Shown one piece after another: positions 33,804 to 42,462 of a stretch of 64,000 bases of DNA. The stretch spans positions 1 through 64,000 of the forward strand of contig DASTGN010000009.1 in the NCBI GenBank assembly GCA_035719105.1, read 5' to 3'. The stretch is from UBA8389 sp035719105 (GTDB lineage: Bacteria; Bacteroidota; Bacteroidia; Bacteroidales; UBA1402). Under the pieces are notes generated by a model. The model ran no database searches, was not told where the DNA came from, and saw only the letters and a program-made list of their open reading frames with translations. Positions within the stretch are counted from its first letter, which is position 1; the number at the start of each line of letters is the position of its first letter. Position numbers and translations under genes: made by a program.

Positions 33804-34916
33804 TTACCGATTACCGTACATGGTTTCGTAATATTTTTGATAGTCGCCCGAAGTGACTTCGTTCGTCCAATCTTGGTTTTCGAGGTACCAACGAATGGTC
33901 AGTTCGATTCCGGTGGCGAAATTGGTTTCGGGCAACCAACCGAGTTCGTTACTGATCTTGGTTGGATCGATGGCGTAACGTTGGTCGTGGCCAAGACGGT
34001 CGGCAACGTAGGTGATGAGATCGTAATTGATGTTGCTCAGGTCAGTTTTTAGAACAGACTGATAAGCAGGAACTTCCAACATTAGACGTTTGATGGTGTC
34101 GATGGTGAGCTTGACAATTTCAATGTTTTGCTTCTCGTTGTGTCCTCCAACATTGTAAACCTCTCCCACTCTGCCGTTTCGAACCACTTTGTCGATAGCT
34201 TTGCAATGATCGACCACGTACAACCAGTCCCGTACGTTGGTTCCGTCGCCGTAAACAGGCAGTTTTTTGCCTTCCAGGATGTTCTTGATGATGAGCGGGA
34301 TCAGCTTTTCGGGAAAATGATAAGGACCGTAATTGTTGGAGCAACGGGTAATGGTAGCGGGAAACTTGTAGGTTTCCATGTAGGCTTTGACAATGAGGTC
34401 GGCGGAGGTTTTGGAGGCTGAATAGGGGCTGCGGGGATCGAGCGGGGTGGTTTCGGTGAAATAACCTTCGGCACCGAGGCTGCCATAAACTTCGTCGGTG
34501 GAAACCTGATGGTAGCGAACACCGGATTTCCAAGTGGGATAGCCTTTTTCATCCTTGCCGGTGACCCAATGCTTGCGGGCGACGTCCATGAGGTTCTGAG
34601 TACCCATAATGTTGGTTTCCAGGAACAAACGAGGATTTTCAATGCTGCGGTCCACATGGCTTTCGGCGGCAAAGTTGACCACCACTTCGACCGGGTATTT
34701 TTCAAAAAGGCTGTTGACAAGGGCTTGGTCGCAAATGTCACCTTTCACGAAGATGCAGCGTTTTCCGTCCACATCTTTGGCGATGGTGCCCAAGTTTCCG
34801 GCGTATGTTAGGGCGTCGAGCACAATTAATTGAACGTCGTTGTAGTTGGACAACAGCATTTTAACATAGTTGGCTCCGATGAAACCGGCGCCACCGGTAA
34901 CAATATAGGTTTTCAT
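33804..34916 (-). CDS. rfbB: dTDP-glucose 4,6-dehydratase
   Basis: 370 residues, extended SDR. NAD motif VTGGAGFIGANYVKMLL, FAAESHVDRSI, VSTDEVYGSLG, catalytic YSASK, TRCSNNYGPYHFPEKLIPL and GDGTNVRDWLYV are the RmlB signature. It converts dTDP-glucose to dTDP-4-keto-6-deoxyglucose. The start lies 4 bases after the rfbA stop, so the two genes are in one transcript. Confidence 0.94.
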   Translation of the reverse strand: MKTYIVTGGAGFIGANYVKMLLSNYNDVQLIVLDALTYAGNLGTIAKDVDGKRCIFVKGDICDQALVNSLFEKYPVEVVVNFAAESHVDRSIENPRLFLETNIMGTQNLMDVARKHWVTGKDEKGYPTWKSGVRYHQVSTDEVYGSLGAEGYFTETTPLDPRSPYSASKTSADLIVKAYMETYKFPATITRCSNNYGPYHFPEKLIPLIIKNILEGKKLPVYGDGTNVRDWLYVVDHCKAIDKVVRNGRVGEVYNVGGHNEKQNIEIVKLTIDTIKRLMLEVPAYQSVLKTDLSNINYDLITYVADRLGHDQRYAIDPTKISNELGWLPETNFATGIELTIRWYLENQDWTNEVTSGDYQKYYETMYGNR

Positions 34917-34920
34917 GTAG

Positions 34921-35787
34921 TTATTTGTCGAGTAAGTGAAGTATGTATTGTCCGTATTCTGTTTTGTCGAGTTTTCGACCTAGGGCGAGGAGTTGGTTGT
35001 TATCGATCCAGCCGTTTCGCCAAGCAATTTCCTCGATGCAGGAAACGTAAAAGCCTTGTCGGTTCTGAATGGTGGAAACGAAATTGGAGGCATCCAATAA
35101 GCTATCGCAATTGCCGGTATCCAACCAGGCGAATCCGCGGCCAAAGATTTCAACTTGAAGGGTTCCTTCCTCCAGATAAACTTTATTGAGGTCGGTTATT
35201 TCGTATTCGCCTCGAGCAGAAGGCTTTAGAGCGGAGGCTTTGGCTGTTACGCTGCTGTCGTAGAAGTACAGACCTGGCACAGCATAATGCGATTTGGGTT
35301 GTTCGGGTTTTTCTTCGAGGGAAAGCACTTTGCCTTCAGCATCGAATTCAACCACACCATAAGCTCGGGGATCTTTGACGTAATAGCCGAACACGCAAGC
35401 TCCTTGGTCGATGTTGGCGGCGCGTTTGAGCATGGCGGAGAAATTTTGGCCGTAGAACATATTGTCGCCCAAAATGAGGCAACCCGGTTCGCCGTTCAAG
35501 AATTCGGCACCTAAGACAAAAGCCTGTGCCAAACCGTTGGGAACTTCTTGAATTTTATACTGAAACGACATGCCTAGATCGTCGCCGTTGCCAAGTAAAT
35601 CGCGGAACATGGGTAAATCCCTGGGTGTGGAAATGATAAGGACTTCTCTGATTCCGGCAAGCATCAACGTTGACAAAGGATAATATATCATCGGCTTGTC
35701 GTAAACCGGCATGATTTGTTTGGAGATGGCTTTGGAAAGCGGAAAAAGTCGGGTAGCACTGCCACCAGCTAATATAATGCCTTTCAT
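34921..35787 (-). CDS. rfbA: Glucose-1-phosphate thymidylyltransferase
   Basis: 288 residues, normal length. MKGIILAGGSATRLFPLSKA (nucleotide loop), QIMPVYDKPMIYYPLSTLML, LILGDNMFYG and VVEFDAEGKVLSLEEKPEQP are characteristic of RmlA. It forms dTDP-glucose from dTTP and glucose-1-phosphate, the first step of the dTDP-rhamnose pathway. It lies 43 bases downstream of fcl. Confidence 0.94.
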   Translation of the reverse strand: MKGIILAGGSATRLFPLSKAISKQIMPVYDKPMIYYPLSTLMLAGIREVLIISTPRDLPMFRDLLGNGDDLGMSFQYKIQEVPNGLAQAFVLGAEFLNGEPGCLILGDNMFYGQNFSAMLKRAANIDQGACVFGYYVKDPRAYGVVEFDAEGKVLSLEEKPEQPKSHYAVPGLYFYDSSVTAKASALKPSARGEYEITDLNKVYLEEGTLQVEIFGRGFAWLDTGNCDSLLDASNFVSTIQNRQGFYVSCIEEIAWRNGWIDNNQLLALGRKLDKTEYGQYILHLLDK

Positions 35788-35830
35788 GATGTTGGTTTTA
35801 GAAAGTCAACAAAGATAACACAAAGTTGAT

Positions 35831-36898
35831 TTAACTCAAATACCAACGGTACATTGTTTCGATGCCATTTTCGATTTCCATGGTATGGTGCCAGCCAAGT
35901 TGGTGCAATTTAGAGGGATCGGTGAGTTTGCGCAGCGTGCCATCTGGCTTGTTCACATCAAAGAAAAGTTCGCCTTGAAATCCGATTTTATCTTTGACGA
36001 GTTCGGCCAACTGCTTGATGGAAATGTCTTTACCTGTACCAATATTGATGTGGCAATTCCGAATTTCGGGTTCAGTTCCCTTTAAATCGTCGAAGGAAAC
36101 CCGCTCCATGATGAACACGCAAGCATCGGCCATGTCTTCGCTCCAGAGAAATTCACGGAAAGGCTTTCCGGTACCCCAAAGCGTTATGCGGCCTTTGGTG
36201 ATGCCGTATTTGTTGAGCATATTCAAAATATCGGCTTGGCTGCTGTCTCCATTCACCCCTTCGACAGGATATCGGCTGAAGTCGCGACGCAAGGCCTCCC
36301 AGTCGTCGTTCATCAGGCATTTGCCTAAATGAGCCTTTCGGATCATGGCGGGCAGGACGTGACTTTTTTCGAGGTTGAAATTGTCGTTTGGGCCATAAAG
36401 GTTGGTCGGCATGACGGCGATGAAATTGGTGCCGTATTGCAGGTTGAAGCTCTCGCACATTTTTAGGCCGGCGATTTTGGCAATGGCGTATGGTTCGTTG
36501 GTGTATTCCAACGGTGATGTAAGCAGGCAATTTTCGGGCATGGGCTGCGGTGCATCGCGGGGATAGATGCAGGTGCTTCCCAAGAAAAGCAGTTTCTTCA
36601 CCCCATTCTTCCAGGATTGGTGGATGACGTTGTTCTGAATCTGCATGTTGAGATAGATGAAATCGGCGCGGTAAATGGAATTGGCTACAATTCCTCCAAC
36701 GTGAGCGGCTGCCAGAAACACGTATTCAGGCTTTTCGCTTTCGAAAAACTCCGCAACTGCAGCCTGATTGGTCAAGTCCAGTTCCTGAAAGGTTCGCAAA
36801 ACGAAGTGGTGGTAACCTTTGGATTTGAGGTTCTTCAAAATGGCTGAACCAACGAGTCCAGTGTGACCGGCCAAGTATATTTTTGCGTCTTTATTCAT
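35831..36898 (-). CDS. fcl: GDP-L-fucose synthase
   Basis: 355 residues from the Met of MNKDAKIYLAGHTGLVGSAI. SDR motifs: GHTGLVGSAIL, AAHVGGIVANSIYRADFI, FLGSTCIYP, catalytic YAIAK and NLYGPNDNFNLEKSHVLPAM. It performs the 3,5-epimerisation and 4-reduction of GDP-4-keto-6-deoxymannose to GDP-L-fucose. An upstream in-frame Met at 36994 would overlap gmd by about 90 bases and add an unconserved tail, so the later start is chosen, 2 bases after the gmd stop. Confidence 0.93.
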   Translation of the reverse strand: MNKDAKIYLAGHTGLVGSAILKNLKSKGYHHFVLRTFQELDLTNQAAVAEFFESEKPEYVFLAAAHVGGIVANSIYRADFIYLNMQIQNNVIHQSWKNGVKKLLFLGSTCIYPRDAPQPMPENCLLTSPLEYTNEPYAIAKIAGLKMCESFNLQYGTNFIAVMPTNLYGPNDNFNLEKSHVLPAMIRKAHLGKCLMNDDWEALRRDFSRYPVEGVNGDSSQADILNMLNKYGITKGRITLWGTGKPFREFLWSEDMADACVFIMERVSFDDLKGTEPEIRNCHINIGTGKDISIKQLAELVKDKIGFQGELFFDVNKPDGTLRKLTDPSKLHQLGWHHTMEIENGIETMYRWYLS

Positions 36899-36900
36899 GA

Positions 36901-38052
36901 TTATTCGAAATAATTCATCGTTCGGAAACCTCCATCTTTGAGGTAGGTTTCTTTTTTCATCAACTTGATGTCGCTCAGCATCATGTCTTCGCACAAGGCT
37001 TTCAAATCGTATTGAGGCGTCCAGTTCAGTTTGGTGCGGGCCTTGGTGGCATCGCCGATGAGTAGATCTACTTCAGTGGGACGGAAATAGGTTTTGTCCA
37101 CACCAACCAGCATTTCTCCCATTCGAGCGACGAAGGCTTCAACGTGTTCTGCCCCTACTCGATTCTCGAAGAGTTCTTTGTCAATGCTTTCCAGATAGCC
37201 TTTTTCGTCGGCTCCCTGCCCTTTGAATTCGATGGTGACACCGACTTCGGCAAAGGCCATACGGACGAACTCACGGATGGTGGTGGTCACGCCGGTGGCA
37301 ATGACGTAATCGTCTGGCTGATCTTGTTGCAGAATGAGGTACATGGCCTTGATGTAATCTTTGGCATGGCCCCAATCGCGTTGGGAGGAAAGATTTCCTA
37401 AAAAAAGGTTCTTTTGCATGCCGAGCACGATTTTTGCGGCTGCTCTGGTTACTTTTCGGGTCACGAAAGTTTCACCACGCAGCGGGGATTCGTGGTTAAA
37501 CAGGATGCCGTTGCTGGCATGCATTCCGTAAGCTTCTCGGTAATTGACCGTAATCCAATAGGCGTACATTTTGGCCACGGCGTACGGGCTTCGTGGGTAA
37601 AACGGAGTGGTTTCCTTTTGCGGAACTTCCTGTACGAGGCCGTAGAGTTCAGAAGTAGAAGCTTGATAGATGCGCGTTTTTTTGGTCAATTCGAGCAAAC
37701 GCACCGCTTCCAAGATGCGCAACGTGCCGAGTCCGTCTGCATTGGCGGTGTATTCTGGCGTGTCGAAGCTCACTTTGACATGGCTCATCGCGGCCAGGTT
37801 GTAGATTTCGTCCGGTTTGGTTTCGCCGATGATGCGGGTAAGGTTCATGCTGTCCGTCAAATCGCCATAATGAAGAATCAGGTTTCGATTTTCTTCCCAA
37901 GGGCCTTGATAAAGGTGGTCGATGCGGTCTGTATTGAACATGGAAGAACGCCGTTTAATGCCATGAACGGTATACCCTTTGTGAATCAAGTATTCGGCCA
38001 GATAGGCTCCGTCCTGCCCTGTGATGCCTGTTATCAATGCTACTTTTGACAT
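36901..38052 (-). CDS. gmd: GDP-mannose 4,6-dehydratase
   Basis: 383 residues. ALITGITGQDGAYLAEYLI, KRRSSMFNTDRIDHLY, GDLTDSMNLTRII, YQASTSELYG, catalytic YAVAK and GILFNHESPLRGETFVTRKV are the GMD signature. It makes GDP-4-keto-6-deoxymannose for fcl. First gene of the nucleotide-sugar operon; the promoter must lie in 38053-38186, but I see no full -7 match on the minus strand there. Confidence 0.94.
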   Translation of the reverse strand: MSKVALITGITGQDGAYLAEYLIHKGYTVHGIKRRSSMFNTDRIDHLYQGPWEENRNLILHYGDLTDSMNLTRIIGETKPDEIYNLAAMSHVKVSFDTPEYTANADGLGTLRILEAVRLLELTKKTRIYQASTSELYGLVQEVPQKETTPFYPRSPYAVAKMYAYWITVNYREAYGMHASNGILFNHESPLRGETFVTRKVTRAAAKIVLGMQKNLFLGNLSSQRDWGHAKDYIKAMYLILQQDQPDDYVIATGVTTTIREFVRMAFAEVGVTIEFKGQGADEKGYLESIDKELFENRVGAEHVEAFVARMGEMLVGVDKTYFRPTEVDLLIGDATKARTKLNWTPQYDLKALCEDMMLSDIKLMKKETYLKDGGFRTMNYFE

Positions 38053-38151
38053 TTTAAACTGGTATTATGGAAAATCATTTATTTAGTAAGGTTGGAACAA
38101 ATTTATGAAATATTTAAGGAATTCTGCTGCTGGTGGCGACCGATTATTTTG

Positions 38152-38159
38152 TAGTTTTG
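38152..38159 (+). promoter_or_regulatory. Bacteroidota -7 box before the esterase
   Basis: TAGTTTTG matches TAnnTTTG, 27 bases upstream of the chosen start at 38187. It lies inside the longer frame that begins at 38133, which supports the downstream start. Confidence 0.45.
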
Positions 38160-38186
38160 TTTTTGTTGAAAATACATTTGAATACT

Positions 38187-39167
38187 ATGAAATATTGGAT
38201 GCTTTCTGTTTTATTTGTCTGCCTGACAACCTGTTATGCTCAACATTACCGCCTCCACCCCGACCTTCCGACCGATAGCTCCTACAATTTGGAAAATACG
38301 GCCGCTAAACTCATAAAAAGTTATCCTTTTATTTCACCAGCTGTTTGCGTTGGATCCGATCAAGTAGTCGTTTTTAAGAATTTGGTGTATGAAACGTTGG
38401 GGAAACGCCAATTGCATTTGGATGTTTTTATGCCAAAAAATGCGCTTCTTAGGAAAATGCCGGTGGTCGTAATGGTCCATGGGGGCGGTTGGCGCTCCGG
38501 CAACAAAGATATGGAACACTACATGGCTGAAATCTATGCCATTAACGGCATTGCAGCTGTATGCGTTGAGTACCGCCTATCTCTCGAAGCTCCCTACCCC
38601 GCTGCTATTCAAGACATTAAAACCGCCATCCGATGGGTTCGTCATTCTGCTGCCCGTTTTCATTTCGATCCATCTCGTGTGGCGATTCACGGCGAATCCG
38701 CCGGTGGTCAATTGGCTTCGTTGATTGGTAGTCTGAACGCTCCTTTTCCAAAGTTCCAAACGGCTTCCTATGTTCGTTACTCGGATAAAGTGCAGGCTGT
38801 AGTGGATGTGGATGGGGTGCAGGCCTTTCTGCATCGAGAATCATCCGAAGGCTCTGTCAATCCAGGAAAACCCTCTGCAGCAACCCTTTGGCTCGGAGTT
38901 CCAAGCACCGTGGATTCAACCCTTTGGATCGAAGCCTCCGCCCTGACCCACGTTGGAGCTCAATCTGCTCCATTTCTCTATTTGCGAAGCAGTGCCCCCC
39001 GCTTCGCTGCTGGGTATGTTGAAATGATGCAATCCTTGCATTCGAACGGCATTTATTGCGAGGAACACCTCCTTGCAGGGTCACCTCATTCATTTTGGTT
39101 GTTTCATCCTTGGGTAGATTCGACTATGCAATATGCAGTGGGGTTTCTTAAAAGGGTTTTTAAATAA
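38187..39167 (+). CDS. Secreted alpha/beta hydrolase (carboxylesterase-like)
   Basis: 326 residues from the Met of MKYWMLSVLFVCLTTCYAQ, a signal peptide probably cut after Ala. Oxyanion motif VVMVHGGGWRSGNKD, nucleophile elbow HGESAGGQLAS (GESAG) and catalytic His in GSPHSFWLF fit the BD-FAE/HSL-type esterase fold. It is probably periplasmic and removes acyl groups from a carbohydrate or small ester; the substrate is unknown. It stands alone, divergent from gmd; the repeat-rich gap follows. An in-frame Met at 38133 is less likely because no signal peptide would then start the protein. Confidence 0.8.
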   Translation: MKYWMLSVLFVCLTTCYAQHYRLHPDLPTDSSYNLENTAAKLIKSYPFISPAVCVGSDQVVVFKNLVYETLGKRQLHLDVFMPKNALLRKMPVVVMVHGGGWRSGNKDMEHYMAEIYAINGIAAVCVEYRLSLEAPYPAAIQDIKTAIRWVRHSAARFHFDPSRVAIHGESAGGQLASLIGSLNAPFPKFQTASYVRYSDKVQAVVDVDGVQAFLHRESSEGSVNPGKPSAATLWLGVPSTVDSTLWIEASALTHVGAQSAPFLYLRSSAPRFAAGYVEMMQSLHSNGIYCEEHLLAGSPHSFWLFHPWVDSTMQYAVGFLKRVFK

Positions 39168-39202
39168 TCGCAAAATCTTCGAGCTGTTGCAGCTGGTTTT
39201 TT

Positions 39203-39290
39203 GGCACATCCCAAATCACCGTTTTTTATTATCGATACCCTGATGGCGATTTTTGACTTGCAATTGCTACTGTGGTATTGATAATATGCA
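39203..39290 (+). repeat. 88-bp hairpin element, copy 1
   Basis: Starts GGCACATCCCAAATC, has TATTATCGATACC near its middle and GGTATTGATAATA near its right end; these two 13-base arms pair with one mismatch across a loop of about 34 bases. Ends ATATGCA. Confidence 0.85.
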
Positions 39291-39521
39291 ATCCCTTAAT
39301 TTTTTTATAGACTTTGACTCCCCGTTAACTTTTTTACCTCGTACCACTTTGTCAACGCCACATTGACAACGGAACACCGACAACACCACATTGACAACTC
39401 GACATCGACTCAGCTACTTTACCTTAGTCTTTTTTTGCTTAAGTCTTTTTGCCTCCATCTATACTCCATCACATTGGCTCCGCTTCGTTATCTCTCGTCT
39501 CGAAAAGTTAAATCAACCTTT

Positions 39522-39609
39522 GGCACATCCCAAATCCTCGTTTTTTATTATTGATACCCTGATGGCGATTTTTGGGCTGAATTTGTTACTCTGGTATTGA
39601 TAATATGCA
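39522..39609 (+). repeat. 88-bp hairpin element, copy 2
   Basis: Same length and orientation as copy 1, 319 bases further. Arms TATTATTGATACC and GGTATTGATAATA pair perfectly (13 bp). Confidence 0.85.
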
Positions 39610-39846
39610 CACTTTAGTAAAATCCGATTAATGTCACCAAAGAGAGAATATTTTATTTCAATGCTATTTTCTCGAAAATATAAAAGTTAATGACTTTACT
39701 GTCAAAAGGAAGCAAGATTAAAATACAAAATTTTGAATTCGTAAAATCAAATCTGGGATGTCCACATTACTTTCAAATAGAGCAAGTGAGAAAAATATCA
39801 TATAAAAGTCATGAATAATCTACCAAATAAACACTGTTCTTTACTT

Positions 39847-39934
39847 TGCGGATTATCAGTATCATGATGGCAAAAAAAGGCAATAAATCGCCATCAGGGT
39901 ATCAGTAATAAAAAACAAGGATTTGGGATGTGCC
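39847..39934 (-). repeat. 88-bp hairpin element, copy 3 (inverted)
   Basis: Read on the minus strand it begins GGCACATCCCAAATC like the others and is again 88 bases. Its arms extend to about 20 bases (ending GATGGC and GCCATC) with a few mismatches, a longer stem than in copies 1 and 2. Confidence 0.85.
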
Positions 39935-39982
39935 AATAGGTAATTTTACGTTAGGTGAATGGGGATAATGCGGGTGAAAGAT

Positions 39983-40070
39983 TGCAGATTATCAGTATCA
40001 TGATGGCAAAAAAAGGCAATAAATCGCAATCAGGGTATCAATAATAAAAAACAAGGATTTGGGATGTGCC
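39983..40070 (-). repeat. 88-bp hairpin element, copy 4 (inverted)
   Basis: Nearly identical to copy 3, 136 bases further in the same orientation. Copies 1-2 and 3-4 face each other across 39610-39846, which is AT-rich and has no recognisable gene. From 40086 to 40175 two ACTGTGACTA units and A-tracts follow. Confidence 0.85.
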
Positions 40071-40181
40071 TAAAAGAATAAAGCACAAATAACTAAAAAA
40101 AGAAAGCGACAGTAATCAAAAAAAGTCGACTGTGACTAAAAAAAATAGCTACTGTGACTATAAAAAATAGCAGAAGGGCAA

Positions 40182-41108
40182 TTACAAGCGAATCGCAAAC
40201 TTTTTGAGCCTGGCATCTAGCATATGATCAGGAATGATACCCTTAACGGTTTCAGCAACAGCGTTCAGCACCCGCTCACGAACAAAATCGGGATGGATGA
40301 TGAGGGAAATTTCACGAACGGCTTCCGGGCTGACGATGGGACGAACGTTTTTTTGTTGCTCTTCGGTGAGGAAAGGTAAATGAAGCTCGGGAATAATGGT
40401 GTAACCTCCGTTTTGGTCGACAATGCGAATGAGCGTGTCGATGCTACCGGCTTCGTACATGTAGGAACGAGGGGTTTTATCTTCACAAAAATTGAAGATT
40501 TGGTTGCGTAGGCAGTGGCCTTCTTGCAAAACCCAGAGGTCTTTCAAGGGCAAATTAACGGACGAAAGCGTCTCTTCATGGATAAATGGAGAAGTTGGCG
40601 AGACGTAAGCGACAAATTTTTCGTAATAAAGCGGAATTTCGAGTATGGTCGGATGTTTGAGCGGAGTGGCCAAAATGGCGGCGTCGATTTTACCGGCAAG
40701 AATGTATTCAATGATGGTATCTGTCCTAATTTCAGAGACTTTGAGGTTGACGTCCGGGAATTTTGTGGTGAATTTCGGGAAAAAAGTTGGAAGCAAGTAG
40801 GGTGCGACCGTTGGTATGATGGCCAACCTGAAGTCACAGACCAAGCCTTCTTTTTCGGATGAGACAAATTCCTTTAGGCGTTCCGTATTGATTAATATGT
40901 TTTTGGCTTTTTCGATGATTTCGAAACCGGTTTGTGTGGGTTCGATGGGATGTTTGGCGCGATCGAAAATTTTTACACCAAGCTCATCTTCAAGCTTTTG
41001 AACCATCATGCTGAGGGTAGGTTGCGTCACGTGGCAATCTTCGGCCGCTTTGGCGAAATGGCGGAATTGATCCACCGAAACAATGTATTCAAGTTGTTGC
41101 AAGGTCAT
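40182..41108 (-). CDS. oxyR: OxyR-type LysR regulator (peroxide sensor)
   Basis: 308 residues from the Met of MTLQQLEYIVSVDQFRHFAK. N-terminal LysR helix-turn-helix (CHVTQPTLSMMVQKLEDEL), then an effector domain with EGHCLRNQIFNFCEDKTPRS: the two Cys are nine residues apart, as Cys199 and Cys208 of E. coli OxyR, which form the redox disulphide. PYLLPTFFPKF and YTIIPELHLPFL also fit OxyR. It activates catalase, peroxiredoxin and Dps genes on peroxide stress; none of these is in the window. An in-frame Met at 41132 would place the promoter inside the gene, so the later start is chosen. Confidence 0.9.
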   Translation of the reverse strand: MTLQQLEYIVSVDQFRHFAKAAEDCHVTQPTLSMMVQKLEDELGVKIFDRAKHPIEPTQTGFEIIEKAKNILINTERLKEFVSSEKEGLVCDFRLAIIPTVAPYLLPTFFPKFTTKFPDVNLKVSEIRTDTIIEYILAGKIDAAILATPLKHPTILEIPLYYEKFVAYVSPTSPFIHEETLSSVNLPLKDLWVLQEGHCLRNQIFNFCEDKTPRSYMYEAGSIDTLIRIVDQNGGYTIIPELHLPFLTEEQQKNVRPIVSPEAVREISLIIHPDFVRERVLNAVAETVKGIIPDHMLDARLKKFAIRL

Positions 41109-41116
41109 ATCGCATC

Positions 41117-41159
41117 GATTTGATTGATGCAAATATAAAGATTATTGATTTGATTGATG
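41117..41159. promoter_or_regulatory. Direct repeat over the oxyR promoter
   Basis: GATTTGATTGATG occurs at 41117-41129 and 41147-41159, exactly 30 bases (about three helical turns) apart. Between them the minus strand has TATATTTG at 41137-41130, a -7 match for oxyR. This layout suggests an autoregulatory operator, which LysR-type genes usually have; binding is inference. Confidence 0.5.
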
Positions 41160-41258
41160 GTATTACAGGAGGTATATTTGTTGCGTACTCATAGATTTTT
41201 GTGTGTTATTTTTTGGTTTGTTTTTCTAGGTTGATTGATTGATAATTTGCAGTTGGGA

Positions 41259-41290
41259 ACAGACGGGAAGTGATTCTCGTCTGTTTTTTT
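41259..41290 (+). terminator. Hairpin with T-tract upstream of menF
   Basis: ACAGACG (41259-41265) pairs with CGTCTGT (41278-41284) across 12 bases, followed by a run of seven T. It has terminator form on the plus strand but no plus-strand gene lies directly upstream; it may insulate menF from readthrough. Confidence 0.5.
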
Positions 41291-41291
41291 G

Positions 41292-41299
41292 TATTTTTG
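41292..41299 (+). promoter_or_regulatory. Bacteroidota -7 box for the menaquinone operon
   Basis: TATTTTTG, 20 bases upstream of the menF ATG and directly after the terminator-like hairpin. No convincing -33. Confidence 0.5.
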
Positions 41300-41319
41300 T
41301 TGCAATCTAAATAATTCTG

Positions 41320-42459
41320 ATGATTGACGATTTTTCCGTATTGGATGCTCTGATCGCTGCTGATCGTAGTTTTGCAGTATATAGAAGGCCTGGGCATGCG
41401 CCTGAATTGATTCTGCAAAACGAGGGGCTACCTGAAACGTTTGACACGTTGGCTGATCTGAATGGTCGGTCGGGTTTTGTCATGGCGCCCTTTCAATGCA
41501 ATAAATGCCATCCGGTGGTTTTAATCCGTACGGACTTGACCATTCATGGCAAAAGCTTGATATTGAAATTCCTGAAGAGTCTGCCTAAGTCAGCACCGCT
41601 CACTGAAAAGGAGGACGACTCCTACGAAAGCAAGCCTTGCAAAGTCAGTGAACCCATCGACGAAGGTTATACCAACTATGAGAGTTACACCATATATAAA
41701 GGTGCCTTCGAACTTTTTCAAAAAGCACTTCATGCGGGTTCCTGCGAGAAAATTGTTTTGTCCCGAACACAACGATTGAATTTACCTGTCGGATTTTCAG
41801 CAGGGAGGTTGTTTGGCTCCGCTTGCGAAGCCTACCCGGATGCCTTTGTTTATTTATGCCATACACCGATTACCGGCACCTGGTTCGGCAGCACGCCTGA
41901 ACTCTTGTTGTCTGGCGAAAAAGGCAACTGGCAGACGGTTGCATTGGCCGGAACCCGACGAATCAAGGATATGGAATCCAATGCAGATTGGGATCCAAAA
42001 AACATTCGTGAGCAAAAAGTGGTGACGGCTTACCTCGAAAAACAGCTTCGTATTAAAAACCTGATAGGCAGTATTTCTGAACCGTATACGGTCCGCGCTG
42101 GGCAATTGATGCACATCAAGACCGATTTTCGATTTCATATGCCCGAACAAGGGAGCGTAGGCGATTTGCTCGACTTCCTCCACCCTACCCCTGCGGTTTG
42201 CGGATATCCAAAAACGGAAGCCTGTAGGTTGATTTTGGCGCACGAAGGTTATGACAGAGCATATTACAGCGGCTTTACGGGTTTATTGAACAAGGAAGGA
42301 ATAACCGACCTTTATGTGAATCTGCGCTGTGCCAGCTTATCGAACAAAAATTTGATTTTATATGCAGGAGGTGGCCTGATGCCCGATTCGGAACTGAAAT
42401 CCGAGTGGGAAGAAACCGAAGTGAAATTACAAACTTTGTCGTCCTTGATTAACGAATAG
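41320..42459 (+). CDS. menF: Isochorismate synthase
   Basis: 379 residues, chorismate-binding fold. EKIVLSRTQRLNLPV, TGTWFGSTPELLLSGEKGNW, TVALAGTRR, REQKVVTAYLEK, LHPTPAVCGYPKTEACRLI and YYSGFTGLLN are the chorismate-utilising enzyme motifs, and the PAVCG/GYPK region fits isochorismate synthases. It converts chorismate to isochorismate, the entry to menaquinone synthesis. First gene of the operon, 3 bases before menD. The N-terminal part is shorter than in E. coli MenF, which is common in Bacteroidota. Confidence 0.88.
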   Translation: MIDDFSVLDALIAADRSFAVYRRPGHAPELILQNEGLPETFDTLADLNGRSGFVMAPFQCNKCHPVVLIRTDLTIHGKSLILKFLKSLPKSAPLTEKEDDSYESKPCKVSEPIDEGYTNYESYTIYKGAFELFQKALHAGSCEKIVLSRTQRLNLPVGFSAGRLFGSACEAYPDAFVYLCHTPITGTWFGSTPELLLSGEKGNWQTVALAGTRRIKDMESNADWDPKNIREQKVVTAYLEKQLRIKNLIGSISEPYTVRAGQLMHIKTDFRFHMPEQGSVGDLLDFLHPTPAVCGYPKTEACRLILAHEGYDRAYYSGFTGLLNKEGITDLYVNLRCASLSNKNLILYAGGGLMPDSELKSEWEETEVKLQTLSSLINE

Positions 42460-42462
42460 CCT

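Noticed and set aside
39203..40070. Insertion sequence bounded by the inverted 88-bp elements
   Set aside because: The segment between the inverted pairs has no transposase frame and there are two elements per side, so a simple IS or composite transposon is not supported.
41206..41418. 70-codon minus-strand ORF upstream of menF
   Set aside because: It overlaps the start of menF antisense and has no recognisable features.
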